DNA of 64,000 bases from Ruminococcus sp. (GTDB lineage Bacteria; Bacillota; Clostridia; Oscillospirales; Ruminococcaceae): NCBI GenBank assembly GCA_017460665.1, contig JAFUAO010000061.1, forward strand, positions 1-64,000, given 5' to 3'. This document shows positions 35,403 through 44,322 of this stretch, piece after piece (positions within the stretch are counted from its first letter, which is position 1; the number at the start of each line of letters is the position of its first letter). The translations under genes and the position numbers were made by a program. The notes beneath the pieces are model-generated. The model saw only the letters and a list, made by a program, of their open reading frames with translations, was not told where the DNA came from and ran no database searches.

Positions 35403-36440
35403 TTATATTTTCTGATTGCCGGTACCCCAGACGTGCTTTTCGTCCTTGTTGGCAGGCTTGTTCTGTGCCATAACGCCTGCCAGCGCATGAGGTACATAGG
35501 GTTCTTCAAGATAGGTTATTTCATCTTTTGTAAGTTCAAGTTCAACAGCCTTTGCTGCACCCTCGATGTGGTGGAGTTTCGTCGCACCGACTACGGGAGC
35601 TGATACCTTCGTCAGCAACCACGCAAGGCTCACCTCCGTCATGGAAACGCCGTGCTTTTCGGCGATCTCAGCCACACGCTTGATGATCACATCGTCCTGC
35701 TCCTTTGTGGCGTCGTACTTGAATTTTGCGTAGCTGTCCTCCTCGGCACGTTTGGAAGTCTCGCCGGGGAGACTGGCAAGTCTGCCGCTTGCAAGTGCGC
35801 TGTATGGCGTCATTGCGATGTTGTCTTCAGCGCAGAGCATCGCCATTTCACGCTCTTCCTCACGGAAGATCAGATTGTAATGCCCCTGAACGCTCACAAA
35901 TTTCGCAAAGCCCTCACTCTCGGCAAGGGCATTCGCTTTTGCAAGCTGCCACGCATAGCAGTTATAAATGCCGATATATCTTGCTTTGCCAGCCTTAACT
36001 ATCCTGTTCAGACCGTCCATAATATCATAAACAGGTGTGTTCCAGTCCCACATATGATAGATATAAAGATCAACATGATCCATTCCGAGATTTTCAAGGC
36101 TCTTGTTTATCATGCGCTCGATGTGCTGTTGACCACTGATCCCTGCTTCAATATCCGCAGGAGTTCTCGGCAGGAATTTCGTTGCAACTACCACTTCATC
36201 ACGCTTTGCAAAGTCACGCAGAGCCCTGCCCACATATTGCTCGCTTGTGCCCGACTGATAACCGATCGCAGTATCATAAAAGTTGACACCAAGATCAAGC
36301 CCACGCCTGATGATCTCACGGGACTGTTCTTCGTCTATCGTCCATGAGTGCTGGCCGTTTGCCGCATCTCCGAAACCCATACAGCCCATACAGATACGGG
36401 ACACGTTCAGGTCAGAATTGCCGAGTTTTGTGTATTTCAT
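35403..36440 (-). CDS. Aldo/keto reductase
   Basis: A 345-residue aldo/keto reductase of the larger GSP69/YhdN type. Start MKYTKLGNSDLNVSRICMGCMGFG, catalytic NFYDTAIGYQSGTSE, VVVATKF and DLYIYHMW. Close to the C-terminus the NADP-binding VSAPVVGATKLHHIEGA. ATG 36440 overlaps the TetR stop by ATGA and has GGGAGG upstream. Only moderate similarity to its neighbour, so not a recent duplication. Confidence 0.92.
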   Translation of the reverse strand: MKYTKLGNSDLNVSRICMGCMGFGDAANGQHSWTIDEEQSREIIRRGLDLGVNFYDTAIGYQSGTSEQYVGRALRDFAKRDEVVVATKFLPRTPADIEAGISGQQHIERMINKSLENLGMDHVDLYIYHMWDWNTPVYDIMDGLNRIVKAGKARYIGIYNCYAWQLAKANALAESEGFAKFVSVQGHYNLIFREEEREMAMLCAEDNIAMTPYSALASGRLASLPGETSKRAEEDSYAKFKYDATKEQDDVIIKRVAEIAEKHGVSMTEVSLAWLLTKVSAPVVGATKLHHIEGAAKAVELELTKDEITYLEEPYVPHALAGVMAQNKPANKDEKHVWGTGNQKI

Positions 36441-37057
36441 ATCGCGCCTCCCAAAAGCTGGATAACACATTGATAAATGATCTCATAAATGCTGTGCAGT
36501 CTGAACTGTATATTTGCCTCTTTCATAGCGTTCAGTTGTTTTTCCGTTGCGACCGTGTACGGATATACGCCGAATAGGAACGGGAAAAAAACGAAGATAA
36601 AACGCTCTCTGTCAATATGGGGGAAGAACTTGTCAAGGCAGGCTCGCACAGCACTCAGCGAAGCGTTGTATGCGACCTTGAACTCCTTCAGCCGTTCGGG
36701 GCGGGAATGCTCCTCCATATCGTAGTGATTCATGGCAAGCAGTTTCAGGAGCTGTTCACGCTTTTCAAGGGAATGTGCGAGAGCCGCTGCAAAAACCTCG
36801 GCTGTCATCGTTTCATTCTCCGATGACAATGCACTCACCTCTGCCGCCCACAGCTCATATTCACGCTGCATAAGAGCGAGGAAGATCTCCTCTTTAGTCT
36901 GAAAATAGTTGTATATCGACGGTCTTGAAAAGCTGGTCTCCACGCTGATCTCTTTGAGAGTTATTTCTTTGAAGCTCATGGTCTGATAGAGCTTTTCGCA
37001 GGCGTTTATTATCTCCTCTCGGCGTGAAGCTGTCAGTTCGGGTGAACCTTTTGGCAT
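36437..37057 (-). CDS. TetR family transcriptional regulator
   Basis: A 206-residue TetR protein. Helix-turn-helix at about residues 26-55: EITLKEISVETSFSRPSIYNYFQTKEEIF. The C-terminal part (FPHIDRERFIFVFFPFLFGVYPYTVATEKQ) matches a clostridial TetR subgroup. It is coupled to both neighbours (TAATG upstream, ATGA downstream) and probably represses the operon at the paired 13-bp palindromes in 37228-37276. Confidence 0.92.
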   Translation of the reverse strand: MPKGSPELTASRREEIINACEKLYQTMSFKEITLKEISVETSFSRPSIYNYFQTKEEIFLALMQREYELWAAEVSALSSENETMTAEVFAAALAHSLEKREQLLKLLAMNHYDMEEHSRPERLKEFKVAYNASLSAVRACLDKFFPHIDRERFIFVFFPFLFGVYPYTVATEKQLNAMKEANIQFRLHSIYEIIYQCVIQLLGGAI

Positions 37058-37203
37058 TATTTCGCCTCCTTCAAGCTAAGGCACTTTACAATGATCCCGA
37101 TATGTGCCGCCAGCGTCCATGTAGATTTATCGCCGTTCATCGTGCTGATCACAGTCACTGACGTAGGGTAGAGTGCCAGCTTTGTATCGATGTATTTCTT
37201 CAT
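37057..37203 (-). CDS. Truncated flavin reductase head (48 residues) at operon start
   Basis: A small frame from ATG 37203 (GGAGTG upstream) to TAA overlapping the tetR ATG (TAATG). Residues 1-38 resemble the start of a flavoredoxin-type flavin reductase: KKYIDTKLALYPTSVTVISTMNGDKSTWTLAAHIGII, then KCLSLKEAK and stop, whereas the family has about 180 residues. Its intact start signals, position just after the promoter and coupling to tetR suggest it is translated. It may now serve as a leader that couples tetR translation. Confidence 0.55.
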   Translation of the reverse strand: MKKYIDTKLALYPTSVTVISTMNGDKSTWTLAAHIGIIVKCLSLKEAK

Positions 37204-37227
37204 ACAGATCACTCCTCAGCAGTATTC

Positions 37228-37277
37228 TGACATTGTGTCATTACTAATATTATAGCGCTATTCTGACGCGATGTCAA
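37228..37277 (-). promoter_or_regulatory. TetR-controlled promoter with two 13-bp palindromic operators
   Basis: Minus strand TTGACA (37277-37272), 17-bp spacer, TATAAT (37254-37249). Palindromes TGACGCGATGTCA (37264-37276) and TGACATTGTGTCA (37228-37240) share the half-site TGACA/TGTCA. One covers the -35, the other the start region, 36 bp centre to centre. Confidence 0.8.
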
Positions 37278-37394
37278 TACCAAATAAAGATTTTTTGATC
37301 TTAGGCGTTATCCATAAGAAACGAGCTCTGTTTTGTTGTATATTGCACAAAGGGATAGTTGTTAAGGTGCTGGCTGCGGTACGGCTCCTCACAC

Positions 37395-37433
37395 TAAAAA
37401 AGCTGATACCCACACATAGGTATCAGCTTTTCA
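37395..37433. terminator. Bidirectional terminator after ComEA-like gene
   Basis: AAAAGCTGATACC (37398-37410) pairs with GGTATCAGCTTTT (37419-37431). It begins at the stop codon of the minus-strand gene. Confidence 0.85.
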
Positions 37434-38159
37434 TTCCTGTGGACAGACTGTCACATAACCGATGATCTCGGCGACCTGATCCTGCTCCAGCTCTTCCACA
37501 TAGAGTAGCTCATAACAATGGGAGAACCCGTGGATAGCCTCCCTGAGCGACAAAATGCTCTGGGCGATGTCCTCGGTCACATATGGCAGGAGCTCAAGCT
37601 GCCATTGCTCCGCTGTGTTCAGGTCGATAGGAGCTATGTCCTCAATGGTGAGCTCCGGCTCTTCTTCCGGCTCCTCGTAGGGGATCTCCTCCTCTTCATA
37701 GATCGGCTCAGGATCAGGCGGAGGCTCTTCGGTCGGCGGCTCAGTTGGCGGAAGGGTGGTGGGCTCCTCGTACACGGGGTCCGTCACATAGATGTAGGAC
37801 CTCAGCCCGTCAAATATCCCCTGTCCGATGCCGTTTACGTCCATGAGCTCCTCTATATTGCGGAATTGCCCGACGCTGGCACGGTAATCGACTATCCGCT
37901 GTGCAAGGCTCTGACCGATCCCAGGGAGGAGCTGGAGCTCCTCGGCTGTTGCAAGGTTCAGTTCCAGAAGGAGCGGCTCGGTGGGCGCAGGCTCTGCCTC
38001 AGTGCTGACAGGCTCGGTGGTGTCGGAGCCCTCCAGCTTTTCGATAACGATAGGATCCCTATGCTTCCTGTCGTGGCGCTCGATCACAAAGGCTCCAACG
38101 GCGCTGCTAAAGAAGATCAGTGCTGCCAAAGCTGTGAGAAGCGTATCCTTGGTTTTCAT
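37431..38159 (-). CDS. Membrane-anchored ComEA-like helix-hairpin-helix protein
   Basis: A 242-residue protein with one N-terminal membrane anchor (LLTALAALIFFSSAVGAFVI). After a Thr/Glu/Pro spacer comes a ComEA-type HhH domain (LELNLATAEELQLLPGIGQSLAQRIVDYRASVGQFRNIEELMDVNGIG, about residues 64-112). A long acidic Pro/Glu linker (about 125-175) leads to a second, degenerate HhH module (APIDLNTAEQWQLELLPYVTEDIAQSILSLREAI). ATG 38159 has AAAGGGG upstream. DNA binding in uptake is inferred; the anionic linker and paired modules are unusual for ComEA. Confidence 0.78.
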   Translation of the reverse strand: MKTKDTLLTALAALIFFSSAVGAFVIERHDRKHRDPIVIEKLEGSDTTEPVSTEAEPAPTEPLLLELNLATAEELQLLPGIGQSLAQRIVDYRASVGQFRNIEELMDVNGIGQGIFDGLRSYIYVTDPVYEEPTTLPPTEPPTEEPPPDPEPIYEEEEIPYEEPEEEPELTIEDIAPIDLNTAEQWQLELLPYVTEDIAQSILSLREAIHGFSHCYELLYVEELEQDQVAEIIGYVTVCPQE

Positions 38160-38190
38160 AAAGCAGTCCCCTTTCCACCTTGATAACACT

Positions 38191-38219
38191 ATTATAGCAT
38201 AGTTTTTGTCGAAATGCAA
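38191..38219 (-). promoter_or_regulatory. Promoter for ComEA-like gene
   Basis: Minus strand TTGCAT (38219-38214), 17-bp spacer, TATAAT (38196-38191). Confidence 0.65.
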
Positions 38220-38243
38220 TAGTTTTTGGTAAAAATTAACAAA

Positions 38244-38284
38244 CCACCGGCGATCCTTCTGGGGAAAGCCGGTGGCCTTTTTTC
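38244..38284. terminator. Terminator of the pectinase gene
   Basis: CCACCGGC (38244-38251) pairs with GCCGGTGG (38268-38275). T-rich sequence follows on both strands (CCTTTTTTT plus; TTTGTTAATTTTT minus). Confidence 0.8.
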
Positions 38285-38286
38285 AT

Positions 38287-41200
38287 TTATCCATGGAGCG
38301 CATTGAGCTGGTCCTGGGTCACAGGCAGGATATCCGGATCCAGCAGCTTTGCGTCGATCATCTGGACTGCCAGAGCGTCTATGCCGGTAACGCCGCTGGT
38401 GCCGTTGTCAACGATATCTGCGTTGGCCATGCCCTGTTCTGTAAGGGCGTATTTTGCCGGAAGAGCAGCATACTGGAGGATAGCGACTGCGTCTGTGAGA
38501 TCAACCTTTCCGTCGCAGTTTGCGTCTCCCATTATCGCAGAGCCGGGCTCTGTGCTGGGAGCTGTGGTAACAGGCACTGTTGTGACAGGTGCGGTGGTGG
38601 TCGTTGTAGTTACAGGAGCTGTCGTTGTGGTAACTATGATCTCCTGCTCCTTAACGAAAACAGTGTACTGCATAACTCCGCTGGACTGTCCGTTCGTCCC
38701 GAGAGTCACCCTGTCGCCGGAATTTACATTCAGAGCGTAAACATCGAAGCTCCTGTCGGCTGTACCGTCGTTGAAGATTACAGACTCGCCGGTAGCTGTA
38801 TAGCTGCCCAGCCACGAAGGGAGAGCCGTGACACGGCTGTCGATCGCAACATAGACAGTTGCGAACGTACCGGCTGTAAAGGCGGCCAGATCCTCTGTGC
38901 TGTTCTTTGAGTCGCAGGCTGTGATGATACGCTCGGCACCGGTCAGAGCGACGGGAAGTATGCCGTAGGTGAAGTCACGGTCGCCAAAGACCTTGTCTCC
39001 GGCCTGTGCGTTCTCTGCGATAGACCAGTCTGCGGAGTTCTCGCCGTCGTAGACCACAAGGTCCTTAGCGATGATGCCGCTTATGGGAAGTGTGACAGGA
39101 ATGAGCTGCCAGTCCTGACAGTTGAAACCGTTCACTGTCCACTGCTGTACGTTTGCGCCGTAGTCCATGCTGCCGTTCTCGATCTCTACAGCGGACTTGT
39201 CTCCGGAGATCTTGGTGAGGATCTTGTAGGAGCCGTCGCTGTTCTGCACGAATTTGAATTGCTGATTATCGCCGTTATTTGGCTGATACAGGTCGATATT
39301 AGTGCCGTCGTCAGCCTTTTTGCCTGCAACGTCCAGCACGAAGCTGCTGCCTCCTGCCAGTGCAGAATAGATGTAGTAGTAGCCGTCGCCGGCGGACATG
39401 AGCTTCCAGGTATTCCACTCGCCGGCACCGTTAGTTCCGCTGCCGTTGTTCTCCCACTGCTGGATATTGGAGCTGTTGGCTGCATTTCCGTCTGTAACTT
39501 CCATGTAAAGGCCGCTGTTAACGTTCTTGAACATGAACAGTGCGCCGTCAGTGAACTCTGCCGCAGTATTCCCGGAGGAAGAGGAACCGCCGTTGTAGGT
39601 CTTCTTCTGGTCCATTCGTCCTGAGTACTCCTTACACTCAGTCTTAGCCTGATCAGCGGTCTGAGGTGTGTAGCTGTACATATTCAAGTCGAAGTTGTCG
39701 TAGGCGTCTCCGCCGGACTTCTGGTTTGCGATAGAGGCGCTGGTATTTCTTGAGGTCACGATAGCGTATGCCAGAGCGCTGCCCATGGTGCAGCCGTCGA
39801 ACTTATCGTTATAGGACTTGATCGTTCCTGAGTAGGCGTCTGAGCCCATTGCCTCTGCTGCTAAGGGCTTGTAGGTGCCCTCGAAGTAATTGGCCTCAGA
39901 GAAGATCTTGGAGTTGTAGGAGGCTCCCAGACCGTACTGCTTGTTAGTTGTGAAGTAGTTATTGTAGCTGTGGATATGTGCGTTCCTTGCACGGGGGTTT
40001 CTAGACTCTGTATTGCAGAACCAGTTGTGGTGGTATGTGATGTAGTCCTGGAACTGAGTGGGACCGCCGCCTACCAGAGAGGTCTTGTGGCAGTTGATGT
40101 AGTAGTTGTAGGAAACAGTGATATACTCAGACCACTTGATGTCTGTTGAGCCGTCGCCGTCCGCCTTGTCATCATCAACTGTACCGTTTCCGGCGTAGGC
40201 GTTGTAGCCCTTCTCGATAGTGTTGTTGTGTACCCACATATGTGTGGACTTGTTGGAGGAGTCTCCGGTCATGGAGATGCCGTCATCGGGATACTGTCCC
40301 AGCCAGAGGTTCCTTACCTCACAGCTAGTGCAGCGCTTCATCTCGAAGCCCCATTTGTTGAGGTCAGCGTTATAGCCGATACCCTCGATAGTCACGTTCT
40401 CGCCGTACTGGAGGTAGAGCATACTTGAGCCGTCGTTCTGCTTGCCGTCGTTGGCCTTAGCACCGCTGGGAACGTCGATAGTCCCTATGAAGCGGAAGCA
40501 TACGTTGCTGGGCTTTGCGCTGTAGAAGATGTTGTAAAGGCCGGTCTTTCCGCCGTAAGAGATAGTGTCCTTGTTGGAGTTGGTAACATAGATCACGGTA
40601 ACGCCTGATTTGAGCGTACCGTCGTCCTTATAGGCGCCTACGCCTGATGTGTAGTTGTAGTGAGCATAGCCGCTGCGGTCGAACTTCATGGTAGTGATCT
40701 CGCAGGTTGCTGAGCCGGAGGAGCCCTCTAACTTCAGAGTATAGAAGGTATTCCCCTTCAGACCGGGAATGTCTACACGGTTGCTGCGGATCAGCTCTGA
40801 GTCGACTTCTGTAAAGGAGGAGCTGCCTGACTGGGCGTAGCTGACCTTGACATTGCTGCCAATCTTTGAGCTGTCCCACTCAGCGAAGGCCTCCTCGTAC
40901 CAGCCGCCGCAGAGAGTTATCGCACCGTCGGCGGCTCCTGTGGAGCCGGAGGAGCTTGATCCGGTGGAGGCTGACTCGGCAAGATAGGTGGGGGTCCAGT
41001 TTTTCATATAGTCTGTGAGCTTGATGCCCTCGGCATCGGAGGCTGAGAGGGTGTGGCCTTTTCTGGAGGAAAGACTCACTGCTGTGCCGTTTGCCAGCTT
41101 TGTGCCGTACTCCTTGAATCCGGCAACGTTCTCGGGCTGCACGCCGCTCATGGAGTACCAGCCTGCTGCGTCGATACAGTCGGCGCTCTCAAGGGTGGTA

Positions 41201-42189
41201 TTCACGAACATGACCTTGGCCGTGTCACGCCAGGGGCGTCCCAGATAGCCGGATTTTACGGTGAGAGAGGGGCTCTTCTTAACTGTGCAGTTGGAGAACA
41301 GATAGCCTGTATCGTCATTGCTCTCGTCTCTTGCGGCAGTGATGTAGCCGCCGGAGGCTCCTGAGCTGTAGCCCTTCCACACCAGATCGCAGGTGTCGAA
41401 AACTGCGGAGGAGTCGCCGAAGATGTAGTCGGTCTGGCCTTCGATATGGCAGTTCTTGAAATAGAGGGGCGAACCGCCTGTATAGAGAGTGTCCTGACTT
41501 GAGAGGAACTTACAGCCAAGGAATTCAGCGTAGGCTGCGTCTGCGGAGAGGGCCGCTGCACGCTCTGTTGCTGCCTTGGACTGAACGTCTGTGGAGGAAT
41601 TTCTCACCTGAGAGATGCTCGATGTTGCGGAGTCGTTCAGTAGGGCAACTCCGTCGGCGACCTCCTCGGTGGTCATATAGCGGTTGAACGAGTTCTCAAA
41701 GACGATGTTCTTTGCCTTGAAATAGGTAGCCTTAGGCCAAAGCTGGACCGTAGCGCCCCAGCGGTAGCTGGCAGGCTTCTTTGCGGACTTTGCAGAAGCT
41801 GCGCTGCTGTCGTAGTAGCCCTTGTCGTTGCAGCTATAATAAGTATAGCCGATGCCGTAATACCATGTGAGGACAACGTCGCCTTTGGAGGGCTCGTCGT
41901 TCACGAAGGTGATGTAGGGCGTCTGGACGATGACCTGCTGGCGGTATGTACCGGGAGCGATGTGTATGGTCACACGGTCATTCTCTGATGAAGGGGCGAT
42001 GCTCGCCGCCTTGTTTACAGCGTCCTGAACTGTGGAGAAGTTGTTGGCTTTGCTTGAATAGCCAACATACAGGTCAGTTCCGGCTGCACTTGCTGTCTGC
42101 TGAGGGAAGACGAGAAGCTGTGCCAGCAGCATACAGATCACAGCGAAAACTGAGATCATAGAAAGCTGCGCCTTTCTGTTTCGGATCAT
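38287..42189 (-). CDS. Cellulosomal pectin methylesterase (CE8)-pectate lyase (PL1) with RICIN-like module and dockerin
   Basis: A 1300-residue secreted multimodular enzyme. After a signal peptide (cleavage near residue 36), a CE8 domain spans about 40-395 with GQTDYIFGDSSAVFDTC and YLGRPWRD. A fibronectin-like piece (about 415-505) precedes a PL1 pectate lyase (about 510-850) with HMWVHNNTIE, ITYHHNWF and the catalytic ESRNPRARNAHIHSYNNYF. A ricin-type CBM13 module (QQWENNG, QQWTVNG repeats, about 885-1015), a beta-rich domain (about 1030-1165), a TTT/VTT linker and a dockerin with loops DANCDGKVDLTDA and a weaker DNGTSGVTGIDALA follow. De-esterification and cleavage are thus combined. ATG 42189 follows AAGGAG by 9 nt. 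Confidence 0.92.
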   Translation of the reverse strand: MIRNRKAQLSMISVFAVICMLLAQLLVFPQQTASAAGTDLYVGYSSKANNFSTVQDAVNKAASIAPSSENDRVTIHIAPGTYRQQVIVQTPYITFVNDEPSKGDVVLTWYYGIGYTYYSCNDKGYYDSSAASAKSAKKPASYRWGATVQLWPKATYFKAKNIVFENSFNRYMTTEEVADGVALLNDSATSSISQVRNSSTDVQSKAATERAAALSADAAYAEFLGCKFLSSQDTLYTGGSPLYFKNCHIEGQTDYIFGDSSAVFDTCDLVWKGYSSGASGGYITAARDESNDDTGYLFSNCTVKKSPSLTVKSGYLGRPWRDTAKVMFVNTTLESADCIDAAGWYSMSGVQPENVAGFKEYGTKLANGTAVSLSSRKGHTLSASDAEGIKLTDYMKNWTPTYLAESASTGSSSSGSTGAADGAITLCGGWYEEAFAEWDSSKIGSNVKVSYAQSGSSSFTEVDSELIRSNRVDIPGLKGNTFYTLKLEGSSGSATCEITTMKFDRSGYAHYNYTSGVGAYKDDGTLKSGVTVIYVTNSNKDTISYGGKTGLYNIFYSAKPSNVCFRFIGTIDVPSGAKANDGKQNDGSSMLYLQYGENVTIEGIGYNADLNKWGFEMKRCTSCEVRNLWLGQYPDDGISMTGDSSNKSTHMWVHNNTIEKGYNAYAGNGTVDDDKADGDGSTDIKWSEYITVSYNYYINCHKTSLVGGGPTQFQDYITYHHNWFCNTESRNPRARNAHIHSYNNYFTTNKQYGLGASYNSKIFSEANYFEGTYKPLAAEAMGSDAYSGTIKSYNDKFDGCTMGSALAYAIVTSRNTSASIANQKSGGDAYDNFDLNMYSYTPQTADQAKTECKEYSGRMDQKKTYNGGSSSSGNTAAEFTDGALFMFKNVNSGLYMEVTDGNAANSSNIQQWENNGSGTNGAGEWNTWKLMSAGDGYYYIYSALAGGSSFVLDVAGKKADDGTNIDLYQPNNGDNQQFKFVQNSDGSYKILTKISGDKSAVEIENGSMDYGANVQQWTVNGFNCQDWQLIPVTLPISGIIAKDLVVYDGENSADWSIAENAQAGDKVFGDRDFTYGILPVALTGAERIITACDSKNSTEDLAAFTAGTFATVYVAIDSRVTALPSWLGSYTATGESVIFNDGTADRSFDVYALNVNSGDRVTLGTNGQSSGVMQYTVFVKEQEIIVTTTTAPVTTTTTTAPVTTVPVTTAPSTEPGSAIMGDANCDGKVDLTDAVAILQYAALPAKYALTEQGMANADIVDNGTSGVTGIDALAVQMIDAKLLDPDILPVTQDQLNALHG

Positions 42190-42244
42190 AGTATACAACT
42201 CCTTAAATATAATGATATTTCAGCCAATTGACTATAAAAGCTAG

Positions 42245-42296
42245 AATTGGCCAATTATATTTATTAAACTATACCATATTATTAAGTTTTTGTAAA
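42245..42296 (-). promoter_or_regulatory. Pectinase promoter with palindromic operator
   Basis: Minus strand TTTACA (42296-42291), 17-bp spacer, TATAGT (42273-42268). The perfect 12-bp palindrome AATTGGCCAATT at 42245-42256 lies just after the predicted start, and a CCAATT half recurs near 42224. This suits an operator for a sugar-responsive repressor. Confidence 0.6.
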
Positions 42297-42358
42297 TGAT
42301 ATTTTGTACTTTATAGCTGAGCTATTATGCTATATCGGTCAGCCGGGAAACTATGGGC

Positions 42359-42384
42359 AAAAAAAGGGACGCATTTGCGTCCCT
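42359..42384 (-). terminator. Terminator of glmS
   Basis: On the minus strand GGGACGC, loop AAAT, GCGTCCC, then seven T residues. Confidence 0.9.
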
Positions 42385-42389
42385 TCGGC

Positions 42390-44228
42390 TTATTCAACTG
42401 TTACGCTCTTTGCAAGGTTCCTGGGCTTATCGACGTCATAGCCCTTTGCGACCGATACATAGTAGCCTAAGAGCTGGAGCGGGATAACTGAGAGGCTCCC
42501 TGCGAAATGGGGGTCTGTCTGAGGAATGTAGACCGTGAAGTCTGCTGTGTCCTCGATGCTGTAGTTCCCATAGGTGGTAAGGCCCATGAGGAAGGCTCCT
42601 CTGCTCTTGACCTCTACCATATTGCTGACGGTCTTTTCGTAAAGGTCCTGCTGGGTCAGCACGCTGATCACAAGGATACCGTCCTCGATAAGGCTGATAG
42701 GTCCGTGCTTGAGTTCTCCGGCAGCGTATGCCTCGGAGTGGATATAGCTGATCTCCTTCATCTTGAGGCTGCCCTCAAGAACGATAGCGTAGTCGATGCC
42801 ACGGCCGATGAAGAATGCGTCCTTTGCTCCTGCCAGCTTATTTGCGAACCACTGGATACGCTCCTTGTCCTCAAGGATCTTCTCCATTTTCTCAGGGAGC
42901 GTATTGATCTCGGCGATGAGCTCGTCGCAGCGCTCCTCTGTCATTTCGCCTCTTGCAACTGCAAAGCCCATTGCCAGAAGATACCCGGCGATAAGCTGAG
43001 TGCTGTAGGCCTTGGTCGTAGCGACTGAGATCTCAGGGCCTGCAAGAGTATAGAACACATTATCGGCCTCTCTTGCGATAGATGAACCGACAACGTTGAC
43101 GATACCGAGGGTCTTTATCCCCTTTTCCTTAGCCTCTCTGAGAGCGGCAAGGCTGTCGGCAGTCTCTCCGGACTGGCTGATGATGATGACCAGGCTGTCC
43201 TTGACCAGTGTCATCTTCCTGTAGCGGAACTCAGAAGCAAGCTCCACTCTGACAGGGATAGACGTGAAGTCCTCGATAACGTACTGTACAGCCATTCCGA
43301 CGTGATATGCAGAGCCGCAGGCCACGATGTAGATCTGGCTGATCTTCTGCATCTCCTCATTCGTAAGGCCGATACCGCTGAAGTCGATCTTTCCGTCCTT
43401 GACGATGGAATTGATAGTATCCTTAACGACCTTGGGCTGCTCGTGGATCTCCTTGAGCATGAAGTGTTCATAGCCGCCCTTTTCGGCAGCCTCGGCGTCC
43501 CACTTGATCTCAGTGAGGGGCTTCTCGATGACCTCACGGTCGATATTGTAGAAGGTCACGCTGCCCTTTTCAAGGCGTGCGATCTCCATGTTGCCGATGT
43601 AGTAGACGTTTCTTGTGTATTTGAGAATCGCAGGAACGTCTGAGGCCACATAGGTCTCGCCGTCTGCGATGCCGATGATCATGGGGCTGTCCTTACGGGC
43701 AGTGTAGATCTCGCCGGGGAAGTCCTTGAACATTACTGCCAGCGCATAAGATCCACGGATCCTGATCATTGCTCTTGCGATAGAGTCCACAGGACCCTGA
43801 CCATACTTCTTGAAATAGTAGTCGATGAGCTTGACTGCAACCTCTGTATCAGTCTGAGACTTGAACTCATAGCCGCTCTTTGAGAGCTTCTCACGGAGCT
43901 CCTGATAGTTCTCGATGATACCGTTGTGAACGGCGATAACGTTCTCGTCGTCGCTGGAATGGGGGTGAGCGTTGAGAGTAGAGGGCTCACCGTGGGTAGC
44001 CCAGCGTGTATGGCCGATACCGCAGTTTCCCTGCACGGCCTCGCCGTCGTTGGTCATTTCCTTGAGCACCTTGAGCTTGCCTTTAGCCTTGACTACCTCC
44101 GGCTCATCGCTGCCGTCACGAACAGCGATACCAGCCGAGTCATAGCCTCTGTATTCAAGCTTTGAAAGGCCGTCCAGCAGGATAGGAGCTGCCGGATGTT
44201 CACCTGTAAAGCCTACGATCCCACACAT
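42390..44228 (-). CDS. glmS: Glutamine-fructose-6-phosphate aminotransferase
   Basis: GlmS makes glucosamine-6-phosphate, the entry to cell-wall amino sugars. The 612 residues start MCGIVGFTG, so Cys2 is the glutaminase nucleophile; RGYDSAGIAV, HTRWATHGEPS and two SIS domains follow (SQSGETADSLAALREAKEKG; GRGIDYAIVLEGSLKMKEISY). The C-terminal LAKSVTVE carries the catalytic Lys region. No glmS ribozyme was seen in the short leader. Confidence 0.97.
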   Translation of the reverse strand: MCGIVGFTGEHPAAPILLDGLSKLEYRGYDSAGIAVRDGSDEPEVVKAKGKLKVLKEMTNDGEAVQGNCGIGHTRWATHGEPSTLNAHPHSSDDENVIAVHNGIIENYQELREKLSKSGYEFKSQTDTEVAVKLIDYYFKKYGQGPVDSIARAMIRIRGSYALAVMFKDFPGEIYTARKDSPMIIGIADGETYVASDVPAILKYTRNVYYIGNMEIARLEKGSVTFYNIDREVIEKPLTEIKWDAEAAEKGGYEHFMLKEIHEQPKVVKDTINSIVKDGKIDFSGIGLTNEEMQKISQIYIVACGSAYHVGMAVQYVIEDFTSIPVRVELASEFRYRKMTLVKDSLVIIISQSGETADSLAALREAKEKGIKTLGIVNVVGSSIAREADNVFYTLAGPEISVATTKAYSTQLIAGYLLAMGFAVARGEMTEERCDELIAEINTLPEKMEKILEDKERIQWFANKLAGAKDAFFIGRGIDYAIVLEGSLKMKEISYIHSEAYAAGELKHGPISLIEDGILVISVLTQQDLYEKTVSNMVEVKSRGAFLMGLTTYGNYSIEDTADFTVYIPQTDPHFAGSLSVIPLQLLGYYVSVAKGYDVDKPRNLAKSVTVE

Positions 44229-44289
44229 ATTATGTACCTCCTGAGTGAATTTGATATAGTATATTTAGGTATAAGTGCTTAATATGTTT

Positions 44290-44318
44290 ATTATACACTA
44301 AACTGTGTGTTTTGTCAA
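44290..44318 (-). promoter_or_regulatory. Consensus promoter for glmS
   Basis: Minus strand TTGACA (44318-44313), 17-bp spacer, TATAAT (44295-44290), followed by AGGAGGT before ATG 44228. It begins 5 bp after the stop of the upstream gene. Confidence 0.8.
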
Positions 44319-44322
44319 CCGC

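Noticed and set aside
44229-44322. glmS ribozyme
   Set aside because: The leader between promoter and start is about 55 nt, far too short for the ribozyme core.
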